A DNA stretch of 64,000 nucleotides, taken from assembly GCA_963806335.1 (NCBI GenBank), contig CAWDXO010000022.1, positions 372,001 to 436,000 on the forward strand. The letters are read 5' to 3'. The notes below the pieces were generated by a model. The model was given only the letters and a program-made list of their open reading frames with translations, had not been told where the DNA came from and did no database searches. A program made the position numbers and the translations under genes. Below, one piece after another: positions 17,671 through 26,277 of this stretch. Numbering within the stretch: the first letter of the stretch is position 1; each line of letters begins with the position of its first letter. Source of the DNA: Palsa-504 sp963806335 (lineage in GTDB: Bacteria > Actinomycetota > Actinomycetes > Streptosporangiales > Streptosporangiaceae).

Positions 17671-18254
17671 TGAGCGTCCCCGCGCCGGCCTGGGTGGTGG
17701 CGGGACCGCCGGGAGCCGGCAAGAGCACCATCGCCAGTATGCTGCTCCGCTCGCTCGAGCCGGTCCCCGCGCTGCTCGATAAGGACACCATGTACGAGTC
17801 CTTCGTGGCGGCCATCCTGGCGTCCGCCGGCCGTCCGGCCGGGGAGCGCGAGGGCCCGTGGTACGACGAGCACGTCAAGGTCCACGAGTACGCTGGCATG
17901 ACCGCCACGGCTCGGGAGATCCGCGCTTATGGCTGTCCCGTTCTGCTCTCCGGACCTTTTACCAGTCAAATCCACGATGCTGGGCGCTGGGAATCCTGGG
18001 TCGCCGAGCTGGGCGGCGGGACGGTGCGCCTGGTCTGGGTCGCCTCAGACGAGGCCACCTTGCGGCAGCGGCTGGACGCCCGCGGGCTGGCGCGCGATGT
18101 GGCCAAGCTGGCGGACTTCGCGGCATTCTGCGCCAGCATGCGCCTGGGCTCCGAGCCGGCCGCCCCGCACGTCACCGTCGATAACCGCCTCGCGGCCGCC
18201 GTGCCGCTCGAGGCCCAGATCACCGCCCTGATCGCGGCGGGTCCAGCGGGTTAG
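17670..18254 (+). CDS. P-loop kinase-like protein (AAA_33 type)
   Basis: 194-residue cytoplasmic ATP-binding protein. Walker A GPPGAGKS at residues 12-19, LLDKDTMYE after the second strand, and a lid-like segment ATLRQRLDARGLARD with Arg residues. Similar small kinases phosphorylate sugars, nucleosides or antibiotics. Translational coupling to a GH13 glycosidase (1-nt overlap) suggests a sugar substrate, which is an inference. The 3' end overlaps the convergent PIG-L gene by 4 nt. Confidence 0.75.
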   Translation: MSVPAPAWVVAGPPGAGKSTIASMLLRSLEPVPALLDKDTMYESFVAAILASAGRPAGEREGPWYDEHVKVHEYAGMTATAREIRAYGCPVLLSGPFTSQIHDAGRWESWVAELGGGTVRLVWVASDEATLRQRLDARGLARDVAKLADFAAFCASMRLGSEPAAPHVTVDNRLAAAVPLEAQITALIAAGPAG

Positions 18255-18955
18255 CCCATCGGATAGCGGCGGAAAGGCACGGCGTACTCGCACCCGGCGC
18301 CGAGGCCGACGTAGCCCGCCATGTTTCGCAAAAACTCATCCGGGTCGAAATCGCGGCCCAGGCCTTCGAGGTAGGCACGGTGCTCGCGCAGCGACGCGAT
18401 GCCCGCGTCAATGGTGGCGGTGACGTCCGCGAAATGAGTCGGGTTGCCGCCCGAGGCCACGTAGGCATCGCGGATGCCGGTCCACGGCGGCCCGGCCTCG
18501 GGGAACACCCACCCGTTGGCGGCGTCCCGGCAGGCGTCGAGCACGGCGAGCCCGACCGCGCGATGGTCGGCATGATTGACGGGGCCCTCTTCGGCCCAGG
18601 TGAGGTCGAAGCTCATCGTGATGACCACCTCGGGCTGCAGCCTGCGGAACGCGGCCGCCAGATCGCGTCGCAGCGCGATCCCGTACTCCACCAGCCCGTC
18701 CTGATGGTCGAGGAACTCGACCGCGCTGACGCCGACGACATCGGCGCTGCGGCGCTCCTCTTCCACCCGCAACGGGGCCGTCTTATCGGGGGACATGCCC
18801 GCGATGCCGGCCTCGCCCTTGGTCACGAGCAGGTAAGAGATATGTTTCCCCTGCCCGGTCCAGCGGGCCACGGCCGAGGCGACGCCGTATTCGAGATCGT
18901 CGGGATGAGCCACCACCGCGACGGCCTTGTCCCAGTCCTCCGTTATCGGCTGCAT
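18251..18955 (-). CDS. PIG-L family deacetylase
   Basis: 234-residue zinc-dependent LmbE/PIG-L amidase-fold enzyme. AHPDDLEYG (metal ligands His-x-Asp-Asp) near residue 16, LVTKGEAG, and NHADHRAVG with the second His cluster are present. Members deacetylate N-acetylglucosamine conjugates, including mycothiol-pathway intermediates. This 234-residue form is shorter than MshB (about 290), so MshB or Mca identity is not claimed. Single gene, convergent with the P-loop kinase gene. Confidence 0.88.
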   Translation of the reverse strand: MQPITEDWDKAVAVVAHPDDLEYGVASAVARWTGQGKHISYLLVTKGEAGIAGMSPDKTAPLRVEEERRSADVVGVSAVEFLDHQDGLVEYGIALRRDLAAAFRRLQPEVVITMSFDLTWAEEGPVNHADHRAVGLAVLDACRDAANGWVFPEAGPPWTGIRDAYVASGGNPTHFADVTATIDAGIASLREHRAYLEGLGRDFDPDEFLRNMAGYVGLGAGCEYAVPFRRYPMG

Positions 18956-19319
18956 CAGCCCATCCTCTCAGATTCATCATCGTGGATCGCCGCTACCCGC
19001 CGGGGGGCAGCCGCGATCCACGATCATCGAGCGGGCTAGTAGTCCACGTCGTCATGCTGCCAGCCGCCACGGTCAGCGGCAATGCCCCGACGCGCAAAGC
19101 AGCGCGAGCGGCCCCGGCCCGCCTCCGGCCGCCGGACATTTCCCGGTCCGCGCAAAGCCAGCAACCTATTGTTTGTCCTCGCGGCCGGCTAAACAGCGCG
19201 CACTATCTGTTGAAACTAAAATACTTTAAGTAGTTTAGCTGCCAGCCGCTGAATTGAAGCGTTAGCCCTTGTGCGCCGGCTGCCCAGGAGCCACCATTGG
19301 ATCTTGGGGAGGGAATTCA
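18956..19319. other. Intergenic region upstream of the receptor kinase
   Basis: 364 bp between the PIG-L and kinase genes, which diverge. It contains the inverted repeat 18979-19024 and an AT-rich stretch at about 19200-19260 that stands out from the surrounding GC-rich DNA. TTGAAA at 19210 could be a -35 element, with a weak TAGTTT-like -10. GGGAGGG at 19307-19313 serves the kinase start. Nothing else recognised. Confidence 0.5.
18979..19024. repeat. 12-bp inverted repeat with 22-nt loop
   Basis: ATCGTGGATCGC (18979-18990) is perfectly repeated in inverse at 19013-19024. The 22-nt spacer is GC-rich. It lies just upstream of the PIG-L start on the minus strand. It could be a regulator-binding site or an mRNA structure; no U-run supports termination. 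Confidence 0.55.
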
Positions 19320-22300
19320 TTGGCTCGCACGTCTCTTCGGGATGGCGATCCCACGCAAATCGGCCGATATCGGCTGACAGCCAGGCTGGGCTCGGGCGGC
19401 ATGGGCGTGGTATACCTCGGCGTAGCCCCTGATGGCGGCCTGGTCGCGGTGAAGGTGCTGCGCCCGGAGCTGGCCGATGATCCGGAGTTCCGGCGGCGCT
19501 TCGGCCGCGAGGTGACCGTGCTGATGCGGGTCAGGGGCGTGTGTACCGTCCGGGTGATCGAGGCTGATACCGATTCGCGCTTGCCGTTCATGGTCACGGA
19601 ATACGCCGACGGTCCTTCGCTGGCCGAATACATCGACACCTACGGGCCGCTTAGCGCCGAAATGCTGTACGGGCTGGCCACCGGGCTGGCGGAGGCGCTG
19701 ACCGTCATTCACGGGGCCGGAATCGTGCACCGGGACCTCAAGCCCTCTAACGTCATCCTGACGGCGAGCGGCCCGAAGGTCATCGATTTCGGGATCGCCC
19801 AGACGCTGGACGCGACCTCCGTCACCAAGACGGGCATGATGGTCGGCTCGGCGGGCTTCATGGCGCCGGAGCAAGTGACCGGACGGCCGGGCCCGGCAGC
19901 TGACATCTTCGTCTGGGGAGTGACCATCGGGTACGCGGCCGCCGGGCAGTCGCCGTTCGGCACCGGGGACACCAATGCCGTCCTGTACCGGGTCCTGCAC
20001 GCGGATCCTGATATCACTGCGATTCCGGAGCTCCTCAAGCCGCTGGTGCTAGCCGCCCTGGCCAAGGAGCCGCAAAACAGGCCCACGGCGCACGAACTCC
20101 TCGACCAGCTGACGAGCATATCCATGCGATCTGCGCCGGTGCCCGATCTGCTCTCTGACACTCCCACCATGACGGTACTGGCCCAGACCTGGCAGACCGG
20201 GCCGCGGGTCGGCCGGCCGCCCGGAAGCGGGCCCAGCGTCGGGGAGCCTCAGCCCCGCGCCAGCCGGCCGCCGGCGACCGGCTCGCTGCTGCTTGATCCC
20301 CTGCCGCCGGGCGCCCACCCGCCGAGGACCAGAAAGCTCCCGGTCAGCCGCCGGACGGCGACGATAGGGGTGTCAGCGCTCGCGGTCGCGGCCGTAGCGG
20401 TCCTGATCATCACACTGGTGACTGGCAGCAGCCCGAAGGTCGGCCCGCTTACCGCGAACCAGGGCGGCCAGAATGGGGCCGCGGCGACTCTCCCCACCTA
20501 CTCCGGGCAGCAGCAGCGCGGTGTCTTCCAGACGATCGAACGCATCGTCGCCTCCGGCCAGACGATGGTCACCACGGGATCGCAGGCCAGCGACGGCGTA
20601 GTGCGCCAGCAGTTCTTCGCGTCCTCGGACGGCGGCGCCACCTGGCGTCTGGCCCCCGTGCAGCTGCCGGGCGGCGGCCAGCCCCCGCTGGGGGACGTGG
20701 CGACACGGATAGCCGGCGGTCCGGACGGATGGATGGCGGTAGGCCCGCAGGCGATCTGGACCAGCCAGAACGGCCTGTCGTGGACGCTCGCGGCCACGCA
20801 CGGCATCACCCCGCAGCAGCCCGGCGACTCGGTGGACGTGGTCACCAACACCGCCAGCGGGTTCGTGGCGGCCGGGTCAGGAAACGCGAGCAGCGGGGGG
20901 AGCCAGGCGGTGATCTGGGTCTCCCATGACGGCGTGACCTGGCAGCGGCTGACGGCGGCGCAACTGGGCCTGACCACGGCCACGGGCCCCCCGCATATCA
21001 TCTCCTTCGCCACCTCGCGTGGTAACGAAACCCTGATCTCCGACGGCGGGTCCGTGTGGCTGAGCACCGACGGCGGATCGGCGTGGACGCCGGTCAACGT
21101 CCCGGTCGATCATGGTGCCCAGGACTCGATCAAGGGCGTGTCGTTCGACGGCTCCGGCCTGATCGCGGTCCGGCCCGGTGTCACGGCGGGCGACGCTCCC
21201 GACGGAGTGGCTTATTTTTCCCCGAACGGGCAGGCGTGGCAGTACGCCGGCACCATCGACCCGGCCGGCGGCTGGAGCCCGGGCGTGGTGAAGGGCGGCA
21301 ACGACGGCTTCGTCGTGACCGGGACCGTCAAGAGCCAGAACATTTATGTGGCCTACACCAGCACGGGCACCGGCACCACCTGGCGGCCGACGGGATCGCT
21401 CGGCGACACCTCGAGCGGGGGGACCCCCTCCGCCGCGGTCGGACCGGACAGCACGGTGATCGCCATCGGCTCCACGTCCGCCAGCAACGTCAGCCAGCAA
21501 GCTGTTTTCCTCAAAGCGACCATGGCGGGAAACGTGAGCCCGGTCTCGCTGGCCGCCATCCCCGGCGGCCTCATCCCCGAGGTCGCGGTGAACAGCACCT
21601 TCGTCGCCGGTAGCGAACAGATCGCCGTGGGCAGCGCCAATGGCTATCCAGCCGTGTGGCGCAGAGGGTCGACCGGAACCTGGACCCTGGTCACCCCGCT
21701 GTCCCTGGTGTCCGCGAGCCCGGGCCTGGCCTCGCTGTCCAGCGTGACGCACGGATCGGCCGGGTGGATTGCCGCCGGTACGCCGGGCCCGGTGATCCTT
21801 ACCTCAGCCGACGGCACGACCTGGCAAGCCGCGGGCGGGAACATCACGCAGGATCTGGCCAAGGTCGCCGCCGTCGCCACGGCCTCGGGGCCGGCTGGAA
21901 ACCTGATCGACGGCAAGCTGGTGGCATCGGGTGGCGTATGCGTGGCCGATGACTGGTGGTCATCGGACCTGAGCAGCTGGACCCGCGCGCACACCGCGAC
22001 GCCGCCGAGCGGTTCGAGCCAGGTCCTCGCCGTCGCCGCGGGTCCGCACGGCTTCGTGACCGCCGGCTCGCACAACGGCAAGCCTGCGGTGTGGACCACG
22101 ACCAACGGCCGGCTCTGGACGATCGATGTCCTGGCCTTGCCCACCGGTGCGTCCTCGGGCTTGCTGCAGCAGGTCGCGATCAGCGGAAACCGGGTCGTGG
22201 CCCTGGGGCAGCAGACGACGGCGGCCGGCACCGTGCCGCTGGCGGAACTGTCCGCTGACGGCGGGACGACCTGGCAGCAGGTGGCTTTCCCCTCAGCCGG

Positions 22301-22562
22301 GCCCGGCACTGCCGTTACCGCGCTGACCGCCCGCTCCGGCGGCTTCACCGCCGCGGGCCAGTTCGGCGGGGCGGGGCAGCAAGGCGCCGCGGTATGGACC
22401 TCGGCCACTGGGACAAACTGGACGCAATCAGTGGTCAGCGGGCTGGCTGGCGGCGGGAGTCACGACATAACGACGCTGGCCCCGGCAGGCACCGCCGTGA
22501 CGGCTATCGACTCCGTCCAGACTCAGGCGGGTCAGCAGTTCGTCGCCAGGCTGCTCCACTAG
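19320..22562 (+). CDS. Membrane Ser/Thr protein kinase with extracellular Asp-box (BNR) beta-propeller
   Basis: About 1080 residues, start TTG 19320 behind GGGAGGG. The Hanks-type kinase domain covers residues 14-270: Gly loop LGSGGMGVVYLG, VAVKVL lysine, HRDLKPSN catalytic loop, DFGIAQ, and MAPEQV. A Pro-rich linker leads to one membrane helix at about 344-368 (TIGVSALAVAAVAVLIITLVTG). The roughly 700-residue outer part is built from repeats such as SSDGGATW, SQNGLSW, SHDGVTW, STDGGSAW, SPNGQAW, SADGTTW and SADGGTTW, i.e. Asp-box beta-propeller blades. These are not sialidase catalytic sites. The layout is a ligand-sensing receptor kinase. The partner or ligand is unknown and no phosphatase is adjacent. 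Confidence 0.9.
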   Translation: MARTSLRDGDPTQIGRYRLTARLGSGGMGVVYLGVAPDGGLVAVKVLRPELADDPEFRRRFGREVTVLMRVRGVCTVRVIEADTDSRLPFMVTEYADGPSLAEYIDTYGPLSAEMLYGLATGLAEALTVIHGAGIVHRDLKPSNVILTASGPKVIDFGIAQTLDATSVTKTGMMVGSAGFMAPEQVTGRPGPAADIFVWGVTIGYAAAGQSPFGTGDTNAVLYRVLHADPDITAIPELLKPLVLAALAKEPQNRPTAHELLDQLTSISMRSAPVPDLLSDTPTMTVLAQTWQTGPRVGRPPGSGPSVGEPQPRASRPPATGSLLLDPLPPGAHPPRTRKLPVSRRTATIGVSALAVAAVAVLIITLVTGSSPKVGPLTANQGGQNGAAATLPTYSGQQQRGVFQTIERIVASGQTMVTTGSQASDGVVRQQFFASSDGGATWRLAPVQLPGGGQPPLGDVATRIAGGPDGWMAVGPQAIWTSQNGLSWTLAATHGITPQQPGDSVDVVTNTASGFVAAGSGNASSGGSQAVIWVSHDGVTWQRLTAAQLGLTTATGPPHIISFATSRGNETLISDGGSVWLSTDGGSAWTPVNVPVDHGAQDSIKGVSFDGSGLIAVRPGVTAGDAPDGVAYFSPNGQAWQYAGTIDPAGGWSPGVVKGGNDGFVVTGTVKSQNIYVAYTSTGTGTTWRPTGSLGDTSSGGTPSAAVGPDSTVIAIGSTSASNVSQQAVFLKATMAGNVSPVSLAAIPGGLIPEVAVNSTFVAGSEQIAVGSANGYPAVWRRGSTGTWTLVTPLSLVSASPGLASLSSVTHGSAGWIAAGTPGPVILTSADGTTWQAAGGNITQDLAKVAAVATASGPAGNLIDGKLVASGGVCVADDWWSSDLSSWTRAHTATPPSGSSQVLAVAAGPHGFVTAGSHNGKPAVWTTTNGRLWTIDVLALPTGASSGLLQQVAISGNRVVALGQQTTAAGTVPLAELSADGGTTWQQVAFPSAGPGTAVTALTARSGGFTAAGQFGGAGQQGAAVWTSATGTNWTQSVVSGLAGGGSHDITTLAPAGTAVTAIDSVQTQAGQQFVARLLH

Positions 22563-22592
22563 AGTCGCCGGCCGGCCCGGGCAACTGATCGA

Positions 22593-23048
22593 TCAGCTGT
22601 CCGTGCTGCCCTGAGCGGACCACGGGAACGGGAGCAGGTCGGGTTCGACCCAGCCGCGGCGAGCCGGCTCGCTCGCCAGGATGACCGACCGGTAGTGCCT
22701 GCTCAGCAGGCGCTTGTTCAGGAGCGCGGGATGGCGTACAGCAAAGGCGTCGAAGCCCGCGCAGTCCGGGTCGCTCTCCACATGGTGGGCGACGATCTCG
22801 ACCCAGGCCCGGGAGACGGTGTGGTGGTACTTCTGCGGGGCCCGCTCGTACGCGGCGATGTGCCGGATCCAACTGCAGATCTTGCTGATGGCTTCGGGCA
22901 TGCCGTAGCGCTGTACCGCGAGGAAGGCCAGGTTGATGTGCTGGCGGTGCCGGAATGGGCCGCCGGGGCCGGTGATGGCGGGCAGGATCGCGGCTAGTTC
23001 GGCGTCGGGCGGCCCGTGCGTTGCGGCCGGGGTGTCGTGGTGGGGCAT
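22593..23048 (-). CDS. Conserved hypothetical protein
   Basis: About 151 residues with no recognised domain. It is rich in His/Arg/Trp, with segments FRHRQHINLAFLAVQRYG and YHHTVSRAWVEIVAHHV that look helical. No signal peptide or membrane helix. ATG 23048 has GGAGG 7 nt upstream and overlaps the MarR stop (TGATG), so it is co-expressed with the regulator and may be its target or effector. His-rich helices could bind metal, but this is not shown. Confidence 0.7.
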   Translation of the reverse strand: MPHHDTPAATHGPPDAELAAILPAITGPGGPFRHRQHINLAFLAVQRYGMPEAISKICSWIRHIAAYERAPQKYHHTVSRAWVEIVAHHVESDPDCAGFDAFAVRHPALLNKRLLSRHYRSVILASEPARRGWVEPDLLPFPWSAQGSTDS

Positions 23049-23494
23049 CAGCAAGCCTCCTGCAGTGCGGTGATGACAGCGTGATAGCCGGCCAGCTGGG
23101 TGGCGGAAAGGCGGGCCAGCGCGTTGCGCTCCAGTTCGGCGACCGTGTTGAGCACCCGGGCGGCCACGGCCTGCCCTGCCCCGGTCAGTGGCAGCCGGAA
23201 TGAGCGCCGGTCGGCGGGATCGAGTTCCCTGGTGAGGTAGCCCCGGTTCTCCAGGCGGTCGAGGAGGCCGGTCAGCGTGCTGGTCCGGGTGCCGGTCTTC
23301 TCGCTGAGCTGACGGACGTTGACCGTGCCGCCGCCGCCCAGGTTGGCCAGCGCGTTAATCTCGGCGGCGCTGAGGTTCAGGTCGGCCAGCGCGGTGCTCA
23401 GCACGCGCAGGGTGTGGTGCGTGGTCCTGTGCAGGGCGAGCACCGCGCCCGGCAGGCCGCCGTCGCGGCCAGGTACTTCAGTTTCGGATATCAC
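23048..23494 (-). CDS. MarR family transcriptional regulator
   Basis: 148-residue winged-helix regulator. The central HTH and wing are visible as LNLSAAEINALANLGGGGTVNVRQLSEKTGTRTSTLTGLLDRLENRGYLTRELDPADRRSFRLPLT, with the DxRD-type wing (DPADRRS) typical of MarR. Dimer helices are at both ends. It is likely autoregulated: an ATTATACGGTAAT palindrome lies just upstream (23503-23515). It probably controls the co-transcribed downstream protein and perhaps the divergent methyltransferase gene. Confidence 0.88.
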   Translation of the reverse strand: MISETEVPGRDGGLPGAVLALHRTTHHTLRVLSTALADLNLSAAEINALANLGGGGTVNVRQLSEKTGTRTSTLTGLLDRLENRGYLTRELDPADRRSFRLPLTGAGQAVAARVLNTVAELERNALARLSATQLAGYHAVITALQEAC

Positions 23495-23502
23495 GAAAAT
23501 GG

Positions 23503-23515
23503 ATTATACGGTAAT
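23503..23515. promoter_or_regulatory. Candidate MarR operator
   Basis: ATTA-TACGG-TAAT palindrome 9 bp upstream of the MarR start, in an AT-rich island between MarR and the divergent methyltransferase gene. Short arms make this tentative. Confidence 0.4.
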
Positions 23516-23580
23516 GGGATATCGCTCGCATCCTGGCCCGCGCCGGGAAATCAAGTTGCCAGGCCGGGGACAATGGCCTC

Positions 23581-24285
23581 GTGACTGAGTCATGGATGAT
23601 CGACGAACTGGCACACGCGGGACCGGAACATCTCGATCCGGCCTTCGTGGCCGGCTACGACCGGAAGCAGGGATATCCTGACCCGGCCGATGACCTAGCC
23701 GCCTTCGAGACGCACGGCCTGGGCGCGACTTCGGCCGTGGTGGACCTCGCCGCGGGCGCCGGGCAGTTCGCGCTGGCGGCCGCGCGCCGGTTCGGGCACG
23801 TGACGGCGGTGGACGTCTCGCCGGCCATGCTCGCGGTTCTGCGCGAGCGCTCGGCCGCCGCGGGGCTGGCGAACCTGGATTGCGTCCGCGGCGGGTTCCT
23901 AAGCTACGAGCACCAGGGGGCGCCCGTGGACGGCGTATACACCCGCCACGGGCTGCATCAGCTGCCGGATTTCTGGAAGGCGCTCGCCCTGGAGCGCATC
24001 GCGCGGATGCTGCGCCCCGGCGGCGTGCTGCGGCTGCGTGACCTGATCTTCGATTTCCAGCCGGCCGAGGTCGAGGTCAACTTCAGGGATTGGTTCGACC
24101 ACGCGGCCGCGGACCCCGCCGACGGCTACACCGGCGAGGACTACGCCGAACACATCCGCACCGAGTTCAGCACGTTCCGCTGGCTGCTCGAGCCCATGCT
24201 GGCGGCCGCGGGTTTCGAGATCGTCACCGCGGACTTCGAGCAGAGGCTGTACGGCGCCTACACGTGCGTCAGGTCGTCCCGGTAA
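23581..24285 (+). CDS. Class I SAM-dependent methyltransferase
   Basis: 234 residues, GTG start. The Rossmann methyltransferase core shows motif I VVDLAAGAGQFALAAA, acidic VTAVDVSPAM, and motif IV-V region RMLRPGGVLRLRDLIFDF. A C-terminal aromatic-rich cap precedes the end. Of the small-molecule (UbiE/Methyltransf_25) type. The substrate is not predictable. It is divergent from the MarR gene, which may regulate it. Confidence 0.83.
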   Translation: MTESWMIDELAHAGPEHLDPAFVAGYDRKQGYPDPADDLAAFETHGLGATSAVVDLAAGAGQFALAAARRFGHVTAVDVSPAMLAVLRERSAAAGLANLDCVRGGFLSYEHQGAPVDGVYTRHGLHQLPDFWKALALERIARMLRPGGVLRLRDLIFDFQPAEVEVNFRDWFDHAAADPADGYTGEDYAEHIRTEFSTFRWLLEPMLAAAGFEIVTADFEQRLYGAYTCVRSSR

Positions 24286-24315
24286 CGCCGAACGCGGCCG
24301 GTCGGCTGGCTCACG

Positions 24316-25140
24316 TCAGCTGTCCGACGTAAGCCGCGTGTACAGCTCCTGGTACCGCGCCTGGGTCGCCGCGACGATATCGGGCGGGATGGCCGGTCCC
24401 GGCGGCCGGCGATCCCAGTCGAGGCTGGCGGACCAGTCCCGCACGAACTGCTTGTCTAGCGAGCGTTGCGGGCGTCCCGGCTGCCACTCCGAGGCCAGCC
24501 AGAAGCGGGAGGAGTCCGGCGTCAGGACTTCGTCGGCCAGCATCAGCGTCCCGTCATCCGGCTGCCCGAACTCGAGCTTGGTGTCGGCGATGATGACGCC
24601 GCGCGATGCGGCCAGTTCCGCCCCTCGCCGGTAGACCTCCAGGGTGGCCCGCTCGAGTTCGGCCGCCGCCGGCTCGCCGACCAGCGCCGCCACGTCGGCG
24701 CGGGTCATCGGCTCGTCGTGACCGGCCGCCGCCTTGGTGGTAGGCGTGAAGATCGGTTCGGGCAGCCGGGAACCCTCGCCGAGACCCGGCGGCAGCCGCA
24801 CGCCGGAGATCGTGCCGGTTTCGTTATAGGACGCCAGCCCCAGTCCGCTCAGGTAGCCGCGGGCGATGCACTCGACCGGCACCATCTGCAGGCGCCGGCA
24901 CCTGATCGCCCGCCCTGCCCACTGCGCGGGTACGTCGGTCCCGGAGATCACGTGATTGGGGATTACGTCCCTGAGCTGGCCGAACCACCACAGTGAGAGC
25001 TGGGTGAGCACCTGGCCCTTGCCCGGGATCGGCGTGGGCAGCACCACGTCGTACACGCTCACCCGGTCGGAGGCGACCATGATGAGGTCACCGCCGTCGG
25101 AGTAAAGCTCCCGGACCTTACCGGAATGCACCAGTTCCAC
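24316..25140 (-). CDS. purC: Phosphoribosylaminoimidazole-succinocarboxamide synthase
   Basis: 274-residue SAICAR synthetase, the ATP-dependent ligation of aspartate to CAIR in de novo purine synthesis. HSGKVRELY at the N-terminus, VASDRVSVYDVVLPTPIPGKG, VECIARGYLSG and ADTKLEFG are family signatures. GTG 25140 with GGGAGGAG just upstream is the preferred start, since the longer in-frame form adds an unconserved leader. The single-gene location away from other pur genes is common in actinobacteria. Divergent from cutA. Confidence 0.95.
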   Translation of the reverse strand: MELVHSGKVRELYSDGGDLIMVASDRVSVYDVVLPTPIPGKGQVLTQLSLWWFGQLRDVIPNHVISGTDVPAQWAGRAIRCRRLQMVPVECIARGYLSGLGLASYNETGTISGVRLPPGLGEGSRLPEPIFTPTTKAAAGHDEPMTRADVAALVGEPAAAELERATLEVYRRGAELAASRGVIIADTKLEFGQPDDGTLMLADEVLTPDSSRFWLASEWQPGRPQRSLDKQFVRDWSASLDWDRRPPGPAIPPDIVAATQARYQELYTRLTSDS

Positions 25141-25222
25141 GCGCGCTCCTCCCACGCCCGCCGCGGGCCAGGCGACGTCCGGCACAGCGTACTAGGGCCT
25201 GGTGCGCGTACGATCATGTGCC

Positions 25223-25573
25223 ATGGCGGACCTCGAGGTTCAGTACCTCCAGGTGCAGACGACGACCGACTCGCGCGCCGAGGCGATGGAGCTCTCCCGG
25301 GCCGCGGTCGAGTCGAGGCTGGCGGCTTGCGCGCAGGTGGCCGGGCCGGTGGCCTCCATGTACTGGTGGGATGGGGGGCTGGAGCGGGCCGAGGAATGGC
25401 TCGTGTTGCTCAAGCTCCCGGCCGACCGCTACGACGAGCTCGCGGCCTTCATCACCGAACGGCACAGTTACGACGAGCCTGAGATCGTCGCGCTGCCCAT
25501 CGTGACGGGTTCGGCCGCGTACCTGAACTGGATGCGGGAGGAGACCCGTCCTACGGAGGGAGCCCCCGGATGA
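25223..25573 (+). CDS. cutA: Divalent-cation tolerance protein CutA
   Basis: 116-residue trimeric ferredoxin-like-fold protein. It has the family pattern VQTTTDSRAEAMELSRAAVESRLAACAQV, SMYWWDG and LPIVTGSAAYLNWM. Named for copper tolerance in E. coli, although its exact role is unsettled. ATG 25223 is preferred over the earlier GTG. Its stop overlaps the start of the next small gene by 4 nt (ATGA), forming a three-gene chain with the DoxX-like gene. Confidence 0.92.
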   Translation: MADLEVQYLQVQTTTDSRAEAMELSRAAVESRLAACAQVAGPVASMYWWDGGLERAEEWLVLLKLPADRYDELAAFITERHSYDEPEIVALPIVTGSAAYLNWMREETRPTEGAPG

Positions 25574-25734
25574 CTAGCCCGGTTGGACCGCGCGGGCTGA
25601 CCGTCCTGGTGATCGTGGGGATCGCCGGCCTCCTCCTGGCCTTCCTCGGCTGGTCGCAACGCGGCACCGCGCCGGTGACGCCCCATTCCGGCCCGGTCGC
25701 GGTCTACCCGGTCGGCCCGGGAGCGGCCAGGTGA
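25570..25734 (+). CDS. Small one-pass membrane protein (54 residues)
   Basis: ATG 25570 overlaps the cutA stop (ATGA) and its own TGA overlaps the GTG of the DoxX-like gene (GTGA). The protein begins MTSPVGPRG, has one hydrophobic helix LTVLVIVGIAGLLLAFLGW (about residues 10-28) and a short Pro/Gly tail. The two translational-coupling overlaps make it convincing despite its size. Function unknown; it possibly partners the DoxX-like membrane protein. Confidence 0.75.
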   Translation: MTSPVGPRGLTVLVIVGIAGLLLAFLGWSQRGTAPVTPHSGPVAVYPVGPGAAR

Positions 25735-26249
25735 GCAGGCGCTGGGCCAGCGGCGGCCCGAGATCCCCCGTCGCCGAGCGACCCAAGCCGCCGGTGGTCC
25801 CCGTACCGGAAAGCGCCGTTCCCCAAAGCGCCGCTCCGTCCGCTGCGGCACAGCACGCGATCCCCGACCGGGTGGCCGCGATCACCGCGGAGTGGGCCCC
25901 GACGGCGGGGCGGATCCTGCTTGGCGTGGTGTTCGCCTGGTTCGGGTACCACGAGCTGCTTAACCCCGGCCAGTGGACCCAGTACGTACCGGTGATCTCC
26001 GAGTCGTCGTCGCTGGCGATGATCCTCGTGCTGGCGCACGGCTGGGTCCTGCTGATGCTGGCAGCCGCGCTGGTGGCGGGAATCGCGCCGCGGATCGCGG
26101 CCGCGATCGCGAGCGTGGTGATGCTGGAGATCGTCATCGCGCTGATAGCTTCCGGCTGGTCCGACACGGCCCTGCGCGACGTCGGCGTACTCGGCCTGGC
26201 CGTCTGCCTGACCGGCGTCAAGCACCAGCGGCTGGTCCTGCGCGACTGA
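25731..26249 (+). CDS. DoxX-like membrane protein
   Basis: 172 residues: a roughly 50-residue Pro/Ala-rich cytoplasmic start, then four hydrophobic segments beginning GRILLGVVFAWFGYHELLNPGQWTQYVP, which is DoxX/DUF-type in pattern. GTG 25731 overlaps the preceding stop. DoxX-family proteins are small quinone- or redox-associated membrane proteins of uncertain role. It is the last gene of the cutA chain. Confidence 0.75.
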   Translation: MSRRWASGGPRSPVAERPKPPVVPVPESAVPQSAAPSAAAQHAIPDRVAAITAEWAPTAGRILLGVVFAWFGYHELLNPGQWTQYVPVISESSSLAMILVLAHGWVLLMLAAALVAGIAPRIAAAIASVVMLEIVIALIASGWSDTALRDVGVLGLAVCLTGVKHQRLVLRD

Positions 26250-26277
26250 AACCGGCGACGACTGAACCCGGGGCCGA

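Noticed and set aside
20600..22500. Sialidase activity for the kinase ectodomain
   Set aside because: Asp boxes are structural; the arginine triad and catalytic Tyr/Glu of sialidases were not seen.
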